Part shown: one piece after another, positions 9,181-18,560 of the stretch | Layout of the letters: every line of letters starts with the position of its first letter | Numbering within the stretch: the first letter of the stretch is position 1 | Origin: an uncultured Brachyspira sp. | GTDB taxonomy: Bacteria > Spirochaetota > Brachyspiria > Brachyspirales > Brachyspiraceae | Length of the DNA stretch: 64,000 nt | Reading direction: 5' to 3' | NCBI RefSeq assembly: GCF_944388875.1 | Contig: NZ_CALXKQ010000016.1 | Location: 1-64,000, forward strand | The notes under the pieces: model-generated | What the model was told of the DNA's origin: nothing | The model's database searches: none | The model's input: only the letters and a program-made list of their open reading frames with translations | Made by a program: the position numbers and the translations under genes

Positions 9181-10146
9181 CTATTTTATTAAAACACCTT
9201 TTATAGGTATATTTAATACTTTTATTTCAGAATCTATTTTCTTTTTTGAGAAACTATTTTTCATTGCATTGGAAACTTTCTTAATAATTTTTTCATCATC
9301 TTTTACTAAAGAAAGTATTGATGATCCTGCTCCGCTTATAGTAACAGAGTATGCACCTGCTATTTTTACTTGTTTAAATAAATCTTTTAGTCCTGGAATA
9401 AACTTAGCTCTGTAATCCTGATGAAGTTTATCGTCTGTAGCAACTTCAAGCAAATCAAGTCTATTAGAAGATAATGCAGAAGTGAGAAGTGCTGCTCTTG
9501 AAATATTGAATATAGCATCTTTCAAACTTATTTCCTTAGGCAAAGCATTTCTTGCTTTCTCTGTACTTAAATGAAAATTAGGAATAGCAACTATTGCTTT
9601 TAATCCTTTAGGAGGATTTATCTTAACATATTTAAAATCCTCATTTTTTCTAACCACCCCAGATATGATTCCTCCTAATATAGCAGGAGATACATTATCA
9701 GGATGACCTTCTAATTGAACAGACATATTAAGTATATCATCCTCAAGTGAAAGTTTATTCCCTAATATATAGTTTGCAGAAAGAAGTCCTCCTATTATTG
9801 CTGCCGAACTGCTTCCAAGCCCGCGTGAAAGAGGTATTCTATTTATACATTTTATTATATATCCTTTATCTGGCTTTGCCTTTAATTTTTTATATACCAA
9901 TTTCATGGCATCAAGTATCATATTATTATCTTTTGATATTTCACTTTCGCCTTCTCCGCTTATTTCAAATTCTATATTTTTAGAATTTTCATTAGAGTAT
10001 ATATGAATCTCATTATACAAATCTAAGGCAAGTCCTACACTGTCAAAAGCAGAACCTATATTAGCACTAGTTGCAGGTATTTTGAAAGTTACAAGTTTCT
10101 TATTTTTATTATCTTTACTATTTTTCTTTTCATCTTTCTTCATCAT
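9181..10146 (-). CDS. thrB: homoserine kinase
   Basis: 321 residues of the GHMP kinase family. It has the substrate loop PATSANIGSAFDSVG, the phosphate-binding motif IPLSRGLGSSSAA and the C-terminal GAYSVTISGAGSS motif. It phosphorylates homoserine to O-phosphohomoserine, the substrate of the threonine synthase encoded directly upstream. Its ATG at 10146 overlaps the thrC stop by one base (TAATG); a second ATG follows immediately. A Lys-rich N-terminal tail of about 18 residues precedes the domain. Confidence 0.93.
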   Translation of the reverse strand: MMKKDEKKNSKDNKNKKLVTFKIPATSANIGSAFDSVGLALDLYNEIHIYSNENSKNIEFEISGEGESEISKDNNMILDAMKLVYKKLKAKPDKGYIIKCINRIPLSRGLGSSSAAIIGGLLSANYILGNKLSLEDDILNMSVQLEGHPDNVSPAILGGIISGVVRKNEDFKYVKINPPKGLKAIVAIPNFHLSTEKARNALPKEISLKDAIFNISRAALLTSALSSNRLDLLEVATDDKLHQDYRAKFIPGLKDLFKQVKIAGAYSVTISGAGSSILSLVKDDEKIIKKVSNAMKNSFSKKKIDSEIKVLNIPIKGVLIK

Positions 10147-11201
10147 TATATCCCTATAGCCTTCCTTATTTCTTCTATGTTATTATCTACTTTTATAGGA
10201 GCTTCGCAAATTTTAATGGCATTATCAGGGTCTTTAAGCCCGTTGCCTGTAAGTACAGAAACTACAGTATCTCCTTTGTTTAATTTTCCAGCCTTATAAG
10301 TTTTTATAACTCCAGCAAGCGAAGCAGCAGAAGCAGGCTCAGCAAATATTCCTTCTTCTCTTGTAAGCATTTTATAGGCTTCTAATATTTCATCATCAGT
10401 AACAGAATCTATAAAACCGTTTGATTCATTAGCAGCATTAACCGCAAGTTTCCAGCTTGCAGGATTACCAATTTTTATAGCTGTAGCAATAGTCTGAGGA
10501 TTTTCTATTACTTTATTTTGTACTATGGCAGCACATCCCTCAGCCTCAAAGCCTATCATTTTTGGTAAATTTGATACTTTTCCATTTTCTTTATATTCTT
10601 TAAAACCCATCCAATAAGCAGATATATTTCCAGCATTTCCAACAGGTATAGACAAATAATCAGGAGCTTTTCCCAATGTATCGCAAATTTCAAATGCTGA
10701 AGTTTTTTGTCCCTGAAGTCTGAAAGGGTTAATTGAATTTACTAATGTAATAGGATATTTATCTGTAATATCAACAACAGCTTTTAATGCTTCATCAAAA
10801 TTACCCTTAATAGCTATAACTTTAGCTCCGTACATCAAAGCCTGTGCTAATTTACCCAAAGCAATATTTCCATCTGGTATAACAACTATACATTGAATAC
10901 CGCTTCTTGCCGCATAAGCAGCAGCAGATGCTGATGTGTTTCCTGTAGAAGCACACATTATAGCTTTAGAACCCTCTTCTATAGCTTTAGCAACAGCCAT
11001 AACCATACCCCTGTCTTTAAATGAACCTGTAGGATTAAGTCCGTCATATTTAAAATATAATTCTATGCCTCCAAGTTCTTTTCCTATTTTTTCAGCTTTT
11101 ATTAAAGGAGTATTTCCTTCATGCAAGGTAATTAATGGGGTTTTATCTGTAATAGGCAAATAGTCTTTGTATTCTCTTAAAAGTCCGTTCCATGATTTCA
11201 T
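10146..11201 (-). CDS. thrC: threonine synthase
   Basis: 351 residues, a PLP-dependent fold II enzyme of the short threonine synthase type. The PLP lysine lies in PTGSFKDRG, the phosphate-binding loop is SIPVGNAGN, and [15 protein letters not shown] is typical. It converts O-phosphohomoserine to threonine. It is the first gene of the thrC-thrB pair with AAAGGA before its ATG. No threonine attenuator-like leader is seen in the 180 bp upstream. Confidence 0.95.
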   Translation of the reverse strand: MKSWNGLLREYKDYLPITDKTPLITLHEGNTPLIKAEKIGKELGGIELYFKYDGLNPTGSFKDRGMVMAVAKAIEEGSKAIMCASTGNTSASAAAYAARSGIQCIVVIPDGNIALGKLAQALMYGAKVIAIKGNFDEALKAVVDITDKYPITLVNSINPFRLQGQKTSAFEICDTLGKAPDYLSIPVGNAGNISAYWMGFKEYKENGKVSNLPKMIGFEAEGCAAIVQNKVIENPQTIATAIKIGNPASWKLAVNAANESNGFIDSVTDDEILEAYKMLTREEGIFAEPASAASLAGVIKTYKAGKLNKGDTVVSVLTGNGLKDPDNAIKICEAPIKVDNNIEEIRKAIGI

Positions 11202-11355
11202 AATATTATCCTTTCTTATCTTATTATTCTTAATAAAATAATAATTATCATTAATAGTATTTAATATAGAATATAATATAAAGAATAATTTTTCAATACT
11301 TTTATATTATATAAAATTTTTTTTATGATAAAAGTATCATATATTCATTATAAAA

Positions 11356-11383
11356 TTGACAATAAAGTTTAAAATGTTAAAAT
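11356..11383 (+). promoter_or_regulatory. promoter of the DUF2147 gene
   Basis: TTGACA (11356-11361), 16-base spacer, TAAAAT (11378-11383). It lies 31 bases before the ATG at 11414 and therefore supports that start over the one at 11384. Confidence 0.5.
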
Positions 11384-11413
11384 ATGATTATATTAATTAA
11401 CAGAGATTTTTAT

Positions 11414-11911
11414 ATGAAAAGAGTTGTATTTTTAATTATAATTATTTTTAATTTAACTAACTTAATTTATGCCTATAGTGCAAATGATGCTGAAGGTTTT
11501 TGGCTTATGCCAGAAAAACCAAGAGGAAGAATGGAAATAGTTAAAACAATAGTAATAAATAATAAACTATACGCATACGCTGTTAAACTTCATGATGATG
11601 TAAAAAGTAATCTTGATATACATAATCCCAATAAAGATTTAAGAGATAAGGAGCTTATAGGGTTAATATTTATATATGATATGGTATTTGAAAATGGAGA
11701 ATGGCAAACTGGAAGAATATACCATACGGATCAAGGAAGCATATTCTACGCTAAAATAAGTTTATCAGAAGATAAAAATACATTATTTCTTAAAGCATCA
11801 TTAGATAAATCAGGTGTTGTAGGAGCTACAGTAAAATGGACTAGAGTTCAAAATAAATATAATGATGTTCCTAGAAATAAATTAAGAACTATAGAAGGTA
11901 AAACTTTATAA
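11414..11911 (+). CDS. exported DUF2147-like protein
   Basis: 165 residues with an N-terminal signal peptide (KRVVFLIIIIFNLTNLIYA) and a small beta-rich domain. A GFWLMPEKPRGRMEIVK opening, a glycine-poor middle and a C-terminal TVKWTRV match the DUF2147 pattern of lipocalin-like periplasmic proteins. The role in this family is not established. The start at 11414 is preferred to 11384 because the upper one lies at the predicted transcript start and lacks a ribosome site. Confidence 0.65.
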   Translation: MKRVVFLIIIIFNLTNLIYAYSANDAEGFWLMPEKPRGRMEIVKTIVINNKLYAYAVKLHDDVKSNLDIHNPNKDLRDKELIGLIFIYDMVFENGEWQTGRIYHTDQGSIFYAKISLSEDKNTLFLKASLDKSGVVGATVKWTRVQNKYNDVPRNKLRTIEGKTL

Positions 11912-11995
11912 TATTTTATATTTTTTATTGATATCGTATTGTTTTTTTTATAATAATTTATTATTATAAATACAAATATTTTTTAAGGATTTTTT

Positions 11996-12526
11996 ATGGG
12001 AAAATTAGGAAGAGTACTATGGTTAATATTTGGTATATTATTAATTATATCAGGTATAGCAACAATGTTTAATCCAGCAGAAACTATATTAATGCTTGCT
12101 TATGTTATAGGATTTTTAACTATCTTTTCTGGTATTAGTGCAATATTTTATTTTTTCAGTATAAGACATGTATCAGGCTCTAGTTTAATTTTATTAGATG
12201 GTATAATATCTACTATATGCGGTATTATTATAGTTTCTAATTTAGCTATAAGCGGAGCATTCATACCTTATATGGTTGCATTTTTTGTAATAGTAAGGGG
12301 TATTGTATCTATATCATCATCTATAGAGTTAAAAAAACATGGCTATAATCAATGGGGGCTTTCTATGCTTAGCGGAATACTTACTTTAATAGTTGGTATA
12401 ATATTAACATTCAATCCAGTACTTGGTGCTATTTATGTAAGCGTTGTTCTTGGATTATGTTTAATATTCTACGGAATAATAACGCTTCAATTATGGTTTG
12501 CTTATGGAAAATTTTTTAAAGCATAA
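11996..12526 (+). CDS. HdeD-like (DUF308) membrane protein
   Basis: 176 residues with six hydrophobic segments in three hairpin pairs, matching the DUF308/HdeD fold. The glycine-rich G-(L/I)L-I-SGI--(M/I)FNP pattern appears at residues 13-28 and again near 130-145, showing the internal repeat typical of the family. E. coli HdeD contributes to acid resistance; the role here is unknown. AAGGA precedes the ATG. Confidence 0.75.
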   Translation: MGKLGRVLWLIFGILLIISGIATMFNPAETILMLAYVIGFLTIFSGISAIFYFFSIRHVSGSSLILLDGIISTICGIIIVSNLAISGAFIPYMVAFFVIVRGIVSISSSIELKKHGYNQWGLSMLSGILTLIVGIILTFNPVLGAIYVSVVLGLCLIFYGIITLQLWFAYGKFFKA

Positions 12527-12597
12527 ATATCATTGATTTTATTTTCTATTTTGTTAAAATTAATTATATTTTTATAATAAATATTGGGGAGCAAATT

Positions 12598-12810
12598 ATG
12601 ATACAAAAGAATGCCAACAGCACTTTATGTTTTTGTAAAAATATAAAGTACAAAGAGGTGGTAAATGCTATTAAAAAGAAAGATTTAAAAACTTTGGAAG
12701 AAGTTATGCATACTACAAAGGCTGGAATTACATGCTGGAGCTGCAGAGGAGATATAAAAGATCTGCTGGAAGAATATAATAAAACAGGTGATATACAGAT
12801 TGAAGAATAA
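12598..12810 (+). CDS. BFD-like [2Fe-2S] mini-protein 1
   Basis: 70 residues. CFCKNIKYKEVV and TTKAGITCWSCRGDI supply the C-X-C...C-X2-C cysteines of the BFD-like [2Fe-2S] fold (bacterioferritin-associated ferredoxin and the NifU central domain). GGGGAG precedes the ATG. The following gene overlaps it by 23 bp and encodes a second domain of the same type. A role in electron transfer or iron handling is inferred from the family only; no bacterioferritin is nearby. Confidence 0.8.
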   Translation: MIQKNANSTLCFCKNIKYKEVVNAIKKKDLKTLEEVMHTTKAGITCWSCRGDIKDLLEEYNKTGDIQIEE

Positions 12811-12979
12811 TGATTTTATATGCAAATGCAAAGAACTTTCATTAGAGGAAATAGAACTCTTAAAAAAAGAACAGGGTATTGACACTTTAAAAAAATTAGT
12901 GATAAAGACAAAAGCAGGGACAGCCTGCGGAGGATGCAGAAATAAATTAAAAGAACTTTTTAAGGACAGACTTAAGTAA
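12788..12979 (+). CDS. BFD-like [2Fe-2S] mini-protein 2
   Basis: 63 residues with the same cysteine frame as its upstream neighbour: ICKCKELSLEEIE, then TKAGTACGGCRNKL. The frame has no ATG before the first cysteine pair. Translation must start at GTG 12788, inside the upstream gene, or at TTG 12800, so expression probably depends on translational coupling. The pair looks like a tandem duplication that stayed as two overlapping genes instead of fusing. Confidence 0.75.
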   Translation: MIYRLKNNDFICKCKELSLEEIELLKKEQGIDTLKKLVIKTKAGTACGGCRNKLKELFKDRLK

Positions 12980-13002
12980 AATTTTGCTATACAATAAAAT
13001 AT

Positions 13003-13040
13003 AAAAGGAATAGAAAATTAATTATTCTCTATTCCTTTTT
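13003..13040. terminator. bidirectional terminator between the BFD pair and transketolase
   Basis: AAAAGGAATAGA pairs with TCTATTCCTTTT (12-bp stem, 13-base loop). T runs follow on both strands, suiting the convergent genes. Confidence 0.85.
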
Positions 13041-13061
13041 TATTATAATTTTTTTAATTTA

Positions 13062-13979
13062 TTATTTTAAAGCTTCGTATATAGAAGCAGCATTCAATTT
13101 ATATTTATTCATAAGTTCATTAACAGTTCCTGATTCTCCGAATGTATCTTTTATTCCAAGTCTTATTAATTTACTAGGATATTCATCAGTAAGCACTTCA
13201 GATACAGCAGATCCAAGCCCTCCTATAATGGAATGTTCTTCTACACTAATTAATTTTTTATGCTTTTTAGCCATTTCAACAATAATATCTCTATCTATAG
13301 GCTTAATAGTATGAATATTGACAACTGTAACAGATACACCATCTTTTTCAGCCATTTGAGCAGCCTCCAAAGCCTCTGGTACAACTATACCCGCAGCAAA
13401 TATACATATATCTTTACCTTCTCTTAATACATTAGCTTTTCCAATTTTAAAAGGAGTATCATTATTAGTTATAATATTTGTAGCAGGTCTAGCCATTCTT
13501 AAATAACAAGGTCCGTTAAATTCAGCAGCAGCAAATACAGCCTTCTCAGCCTCAACAGCATCGCATGGAACAATTACTGTCATATTAGGTATAGAACGCA
13601 TAAGAGATATATCTTCTATTGACTGATGGCTTGCACCATCCTCTCCTACAGATATTCCTGCATGAGTAACAGCAACTTTAACATTTAGTTTAGGATAGCA
13701 AATAGAGTTTCTAATTATTTCAAAAGCTCTTCCAGCACCAAACATAGCAAAAGTAGAAGCAAAAGGTATTTTACCATCTATAGCAAGTCCTGCAGCTGCT
13801 CCCATCATATTTTGTTCTGCTATTCCCATATTAAAAAATCTATCTGGAAAAGCAGATTTAAAAGTTTTTGTCATAGTAGAACCTGATAAATCGCCATCTA
13901 AAACTACTACATTTTTATTTATTTCTCCAAGACGTTTTAATGCCTCGCCATAAGCATTTCTTATTGCCTTTTTTTCCAT
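13062..13979 (-). CDS. transketolase, C-terminal subunit
   Basis: 305 residues covering the pyrimidine-binding and C-terminal domains of transketolase. IAEQNMMGAAAGLA carries the Glu that activates thiamine diphosphate, and VEEHSIIGGLGSAVSE is the C-terminal signature. With the N-terminal subunit encoded 29 bp upstream it forms a split transketolase that moves two-carbon units between sugar phosphates in the pentose phosphate pathway. Split enzymes are usual in many anaerobes and archaea. A DXS-like role is unlikely because the partner has only the transketolase-type N domain. Confidence 0.9.
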   Translation of the reverse strand: MEKKAIRNAYGEALKRLGEINKNVVVLDGDLSGSTMTKTFKSAFPDRFFNMGIAEQNMMGAAAGLAIDGKIPFASTFAMFGAGRAFEIIRNSICYPKLNVKVAVTHAGISVGEDGASHQSIEDISLMRSIPNMTVIVPCDAVEAEKAVFAAAEFNGPCYLRMARPATNIITNNDTPFKIGKANVLREGKDICIFAAGIVVPEALEAAQMAEKDGVSVTVVNIHTIKPIDRDIIVEMAKKHKKLISVEEHSIIGGLGSAVSEVLTDEYPSKLIRLGIKDTFGESGTVNELMNKYKLNAASIYEALK

Positions 13980-14008
13980 AGCACTTATTCCTCAATTTTA
14001 TAATTTTT

Positions 14009-14806
14009 TTAATCAAGTTTATTCAACTCTTCCATAGCCTTTTCATACTCTTCTTTATTAGGAGCTTTTCCATGCCAGCCTACAGCATTTTCCATAAATG
14101 AAACTCCTTTTCCTTTAACAGTTTTAGCCATAACACATTTAGGTTTTCCTGATACCTTTTTATTAAATACCTCCTCAAGTTCAGCCTCATTGTGTCCATC
14201 AACAACATAAGTTTCAAAACCAAATGCTTTCATTTTAGCTTCTAAATCGCCTAAACTCATAACCTCATCATTCTTTCCATCAATCTGTAAACCGTTCCAG
14301 TCTATTATAAGAGTATAATTATCCAATTTATAATTAGCAGCAGCCATAGCAGATTCCCAGAAAGTACCCTCTTGTGCTTCTCCGTCTCCTGCAATAGCAA
14401 ATATTTTACCGTTCTTTTTGTCCAGTTTATAGCCTAAAGCAACGCCCAATGCTATACAAACTCCCTGACCAAGAGAACCTGTAGAAGCCTCAACACCTTC
14501 TAAATGCTTTTTATCTGGGTGTCCCTGAAGTCTTGAACCTAATTTTCTATAAGTCATAAGCTCATCTACTGGAAAATATCCTCTATGTGCTAATGTAGAA
14601 TAAAGTACAGCAGAGGCATGTCCTTTAGACATTATAAGTATGTCCCTGCCTTCCATATTTGGATTTTTAGGGTCTATATTCATAATCTTAAAATATAGTG
14701 TATGCATTATCTCAACCAATGACAGAGATCCGCCTATATGTCCTGAATTGGCATTATAAACCATACTTACTATATCTTTTCTTATTTGAGTATTTAAAGA
14801 AGACAT
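14009..14806 (-). CDS. transketolase, N-terminal subunit
   Basis: 265 residues forming the thiamine-diphosphate pyrophosphate-binding domain. GHIGGSLSLVEI, SKGHASAVLYSTLA and the GDGEAQEGTFWE Mg/TPP motif are intact. It is the first gene of a two-gene operon with the C-terminal half. AAGGAA precedes the ATG. Confidence 0.92.
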   Translation of the reverse strand: MSSLNTQIRKDIVSMVYNANSGHIGGSLSLVEIMHTLYFKIMNIDPKNPNMEGRDILIMSKGHASAVLYSTLAHRGYFPVDELMTYRKLGSRLQGHPDKKHLEGVEASTGSLGQGVCIALGVALGYKLDKKNGKIFAIAGDGEAQEGTFWESAMAAANYKLDNYTLIIDWNGLQIDGKNDEVMSLGDLEAKMKAFGFETYVVDGHNEAELEEVFNKKVSGKPKCVMAKTVKGKGVSFMENAVGWHGKAPNKEEYEKAMEELNKLD

Positions 14807-14902
14807 AATAATTCCTTATATAATATAAATTTTTCGCAAATATGATACTACAAAAATATAATATTGTCAAACATGTATTTATCATCATACTGTAATGATA
14901 TT

Positions 14903-16255
14903 TTATGAAGCAAATGAAAGTTCTTTAATCAAAGCACTAGGCGTATAAATAGATGAATGATTATAATCAGTATCATTTGCAAGCATCTCTACACTGCTCA
15001 AAAAATCTAATATATTTCCCGAAACAATAAAAGGACTTGCTGTATAAGATAATCTTCCGTTTTCTATTTTTATTCCTTCTGCCTGCAAAGAAAAATCCCC
15101 GCTTATGGCATTAACTCCTGAATGAGTGCCAGTAAGAGAATTTACTAATATACCGTCTTTAACTTGAGAAATTAATTCATCTTGTGTATTAATTCCATTC
15201 TCCAAAATAAAATTATGGCATGATATTCCTATTGATGACTTAAAACTCCTTGAAGCATGAGAAGTTGTTTTTATATTATCTTTTCTAGCAGTATAATTAT
15301 TATATAAATAATTGTTTAATATTCCATTGCTTATTATATTCAAATCTTTTGTAGAAGAACCCTCACCGTCAAAATGTGTATTAGCCAATCCCTTATCAAA
15401 TACTGGTATATCTTTAATATTTATTATATCACTTGCTATTTTTTGATTTAATTTTCCTTGAAGAAGAGATAATTTTTTCTGTACAGCTTCTGATGAAAAT
15501 AATCCTAAATATGCACCTATAATAGTTCTCATTGCTTTGCTTGTGAATACTGTTTTATACTTTCCGCTGCTTATAGGCTTGGCACTCAATTTACTTACAG
15601 CATTATCTGCAATTTTTTTTGTAAAAGGATTAACATCAAATACAGCATTAACAGATGAATAAAAATCAAAAAAAGTTTTTATGGTATCAGAATCCTTTGC
15701 TATAACTTCAGCATAATATGATATGCTGTTTTTCTTTTCCTCTTTGCATATTCCATTGCTGTTAATTATGCATTTGGCAAAATTATACCTTGCTAATCCT
15801 GCTGACGGAACATTGACTATTCTTTTATCCAATGAATATAATTTATCCTCTATTGAGAGTGATATTTTTTTTAATTCATCGCTTGATAAATTAACTATGT
15901 CATTATTAATCATATCATAGCTTTTATTACTATCTTCATCATTTTCTATTAATACATTGAAATCAGGCTCAGATGCAGCATAATTTAAAGAACTTTTAGC
16001 ATTATTAACAAGAATTTCAATAGACTCATTAGAATTAATTTTTTCAGTAAAACTTATACCAACCTTTCCATTATTTATAAGTCTTAAACCTATTCCTCCA
16101 GATTCTGCAAATGTATATTTATCTAAATCCCTTTCTCTAACAATAAACTCTTCTTCAGCACTTTTAGACATATATAATTCTATCTGTTCAATATCTTTAG
16201 CTTTGTTTTTAACCGATTCATAAATTTCTTTTAATACATTTAGATTATCAGACAT
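14903..16255 (-). CDS. pmbA: TldE/PmbA-family protein (metalloprotease partner)
   Basis: 450 residues of the TldD/PmbA family without the HEXXXH zinc site. The family N domain (VRERDLDKYTFAESGGIGLRL) and the C-terminal SGVNAISGDFSLQAEG motif are visible. TldE partners TldD in a heterodimeric protease that trims unfolded or modified peptides. It starts three bases after the tldD stop, using a GGGAGG ribosome site inside tldD, so the two are coupled. Confidence 0.9.
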   Translation of the reverse strand: MSDNLNVLKEIYESVKNKAKDIEQIELYMSKSAEEEFIVRERDLDKYTFAESGGIGLRLINNGKVGISFTEKINSNESIEILVNNAKSSLNYAASEPDFNVLIENDEDSNKSYDMINNDIVNLSSDELKKISLSIEDKLYSLDKRIVNVPSAGLARYNFAKCIINSNGICKEEKKNSISYYAEVIAKDSDTIKTFFDFYSSVNAVFDVNPFTKKIADNAVSKLSAKPISSGKYKTVFTSKAMRTIIGAYLGLFSSEAVQKKLSLLQGKLNQKIASDIINIKDIPVFDKGLANTHFDGEGSSTKDLNIISNGILNNYLYNNYTARKDNIKTTSHASRSFKSSIGISCHNFILENGINTQDELISQVKDGILVNSLTGTHSGVNAISGDFSLQAEGIKIENGRLSYTASPFIVSGNILDFLSSVEMLANDTDYNHSSIYTPSALIKELSFAS

Positions 16256-16257
16256 TA

Positions 16258-17646
16258 TTATCTGCCTCCCACAGTAAGCTCTTTAACCCTTATAGCAGGC
16301 TGTCCCACAGTTGTAGGCACAGACCCTGATACGCTTCCGCATATTCCATCAGCCAATTCCAAATTAGAAGATACAGCTTCAATATTCATCAAAGTTTCAT
16401 CTCCGCGTCCTATAAGTGTAGCTCCCCTCACTGGCTCTGTAATCTTTCCCTTCTCTATCAAATAACCTTCAGAAACAGCAAAATTATAATCGGTAGTTGC
16501 AGGATCAACAGAACCTCCTCCCATTTTTTTAGCATAAAGTCCGTACTCTATACCAGAAATTAAATCATCAAAACTTGAATTACCTTTATCTATAAATGTA
16601 TTTCTCATTCTTGATGTAGGAGGATACTTATAACTCTCTCTTCTTGCACTCCCTGTAATATTCTGATTCATCTTCATAGAACCAAGCTCATCGACTAAAT
16701 AGCTTTTTAATACACCTTTTTCTATTAATACAGTTCTCTGAGCATCATTTCCTTCATCATCAATATTATAACTTCCCCAAGCATTCTTTATAGTTCCGTC
16801 ATCAATAGCAGTAACTACATCTGATGCTATTTTCTCGCCTAACTTATTGCAAAAAACACTTGCATTATCAGCAACTGCCGTAGCCTCCAAAGCATGTCCG
16901 CAAGCCTCATGGAATATTACACCTCCGAATGCATTATCTATTACAACAGGATATTTTCCTGATTTAGGATATTTAGAATCAAGCATTTTTATTGCAGAAT
17001 TAGCCGTTTCTTTAGCCATATTCTCCAAATCAATATCTTTTATTACTTGATATCCGTCTAAAGCTCCCCTAGTTCTGCTGGCGGTCTGAGTATTAGAACC
17101 ATCTGATGCCATCGACATCATAACAAGTCTTATATAAGTTTGAGAATCCTCCCTAATAATGCCTTTGCTAGTACATACTAAAATATTTCTCTGCTTCTCA
17201 TTATATCTGGCACTAACCTGTTTTATCTTATCAGAAACGCCTCTCGCAGTTTTATCTAAATATGAAAGAACATCTATTTTTTCATCAAATTTAATAGAAA
17301 AAGGGTCTATATGCAAAGGATGATTATTATTTTCTTTTGACTCAATAAAATTATTAATTATATATTTTTTATTATTCACAACCGAAGCTGCACTTTTAGC
17401 CAAATTAATTAAGCTCTCATCTCTTGTATCGTTAGAATATAGATATATTGTCTTTTTATCAGATATTACCCTTAATCCAACTCCATAATTAATACCCAAA
17501 TTCATATCATCAACTTTAGAATCTAAATAGCTTACAGAATTAATTTTAGTATCTTCAAAAAATAAATCAGCATATTCTCCGCCATTTTTTAAAGCCTCCT
17601 CCAAAACAGTATGAAGGAAATTCTCATTAAAACTAAAATATTTCAT
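16258..17646 (-). CDS. tldD: TldD-family metalloprotease
   Basis: 462 residues. The zinc motif HEACGHALE (HEXXXH) follows NAFGGVIF, and the C-terminal GGGSVDPATTDYNFAVSEG region is typical of TldD. It is the catalytic member of the TldD/TldE protease. The start at 17646 is chosen over 17685 because AGGAGG stands 4-5 bases before this ATG and the N terminus then matches the family length. Confidence 0.93.
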   Translation of the reverse strand: MKYFSFNENFLHTVLEEALKNGGEYADLFFEDTKINSVSYLDSKVDDMNLGINYGVGLRVISDKKTIYLYSNDTRDESLINLAKSAASVVNNKKYIINNFIESKENNNHPLHIDPFSIKFDEKIDVLSYLDKTARGVSDKIKQVSARYNEKQRNILVCTSKGIIREDSQTYIRLVMMSMASDGSNTQTASRTRGALDGYQVIKDIDLENMAKETANSAIKMLDSKYPKSGKYPVVIDNAFGGVIFHEACGHALEATAVADNASVFCNKLGEKIASDVVTAIDDGTIKNAWGSYNIDDEGNDAQRTVLIEKGVLKSYLVDELGSMKMNQNITGSARRESYKYPPTSRMRNTFIDKGNSSFDDLISGIEYGLYAKKMGGGSVDPATTDYNFAVSEGYLIEKGKITEPVRGATLIGRGDETLMNIEAVSSNLELADGICGSVSGSVPTTVGQPAIRVKELTVGGR

Positions 17647-17793
17647 TAATCCTCCTATTTTTTTAATTTTAAACAATTTTATCATATTTTATATAATATA
17701 TAAAAATTTGATAATATTTATCTATTAATATTTATTTTTTAATAAAAAAAGAATACTATTATTAATTATACATTTTATGAAAAAAATAATCAA

Positions 17794-17822
17794 TTGACAA
17801 TCATATAATTATCATATAGTAT
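17794..17822 (+). promoter_or_regulatory. promoter of yjbQ
   Basis: TTGACA (17794-17799), 17-base spacer, TAGTAT (17817-17822), 30 bases before the ATG. Confidence 0.5.
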
Positions 17823-17851
17823 TAAGTATAATAAAATAAAGGATATAATAA

Positions 17852-18247
17852 ATGTATACCATTAATGTAAAAACAAAATCAAGATTTGATATAGTTGATA
17901 TTACAAATGAAGTTCAAAGATGCGTAAATGAAGAGAAAATACAAAATGGAATTGCCGTAATATTTGTTCCTCATACTACTGCTGCTGTAGGAATAAATGA
18001 GAATGCCGATCCTGATGTAGTTTTTGATATGAAGAATGCTTTTAATAAATTAGTACCTCAGCATGATAATTATGAGCATTCGGAAGGTAATTCACAGGCT
18101 CATGTTTTATCATCATTAGTATCTCCAAGCCTTACCGTTATAATAGAAAATTCTAAAATAGTATTAGGCACTTGGCAGGATATATACTTCTTTGAATTTG
18201 ATGGTGCTAGAAATAGAAAAGTGCATATACAAATTATTGGAAAATAA
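17852..18247 (+). CDS. yjbQ: YjbQ/UPF0047 family protein
   Basis: 131 residues with the UPF0047 signatures PHTTAAVGINENADPDV, a central HSEGNSQAHVLSSL with metal-ligand histidines, and LGTWQDIYFFEFDGARNRKV at the end. Family members form a trimeric metal-bound fold, and some show weak thiamine-phosphate synthase activity; the physiological role is uncertain. AAAGGA precedes the start. Confidence 0.9.
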   Translation: MYTINVKTKSRFDIVDITNEVQRCVNEEKIQNGIAVIFVPHTTAAVGINENADPDVVFDMKNAFNKLVPQHDNYEHSEGNSQAHVLSSLVSPSLTVIIENSKIVLGTWQDIYFFEFDGARNRKVHIQIIGK

Positions 18248-18457
18248 ATAGTGAGGAGAATAACTTGCTCCTCACTATCTGTTCAGGGATAAATCTATTA
18301 TATTAAATGCCGATTAACTGCTGTTTAAGATTTTTTCTTCTGTAAGAATTTATTTTTTATAAAATTACTAATTAAACTAATTAGCTCTATTATTAATCAC
18401 ATCACCTATCCTTTATACATATACTTAATAGTATATACAAAATTATATAATTGTCAA
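18248..18457 (-). ncRNA. possible orphan minus-strand transcript (small RNA)
   Basis: The 313-bp gap between yjbQ and galM holds a minus-strand TTGACA (18457-18452), 16 bases, TATACT (18435-18430), predicting a start near 18423. An 11-bp perfect hairpin at 18278-18248 is followed on the minus strand by a T-rich stretch. The predicted transcript is about 175 nt. It contains AAAGGATAGGTG followed by ATG then TGA, and no sizeable open frame. The hairpin lacks a T run on the plus strand, so it fits termination of this unit better than of yjbQ. No known RNA family is recognised. Confidence 0.35.
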
Positions 18458-18560
18458 TATACCCATTATATGTATTTTAAAAAATATTTATTTTTTGTAT
18501 ATATATAAAAAATAAAAAATAGTATATAATAACTGCATAAATTACTTTAAGGATATTAAT

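Noticed and set aside
18320-18410. Small amphipathic peptide in the yjbQ-galM gap, delta-toxin-like
   Set aside because: The frame follows ATG-TGA and lacks a usable start codon before the peptide.
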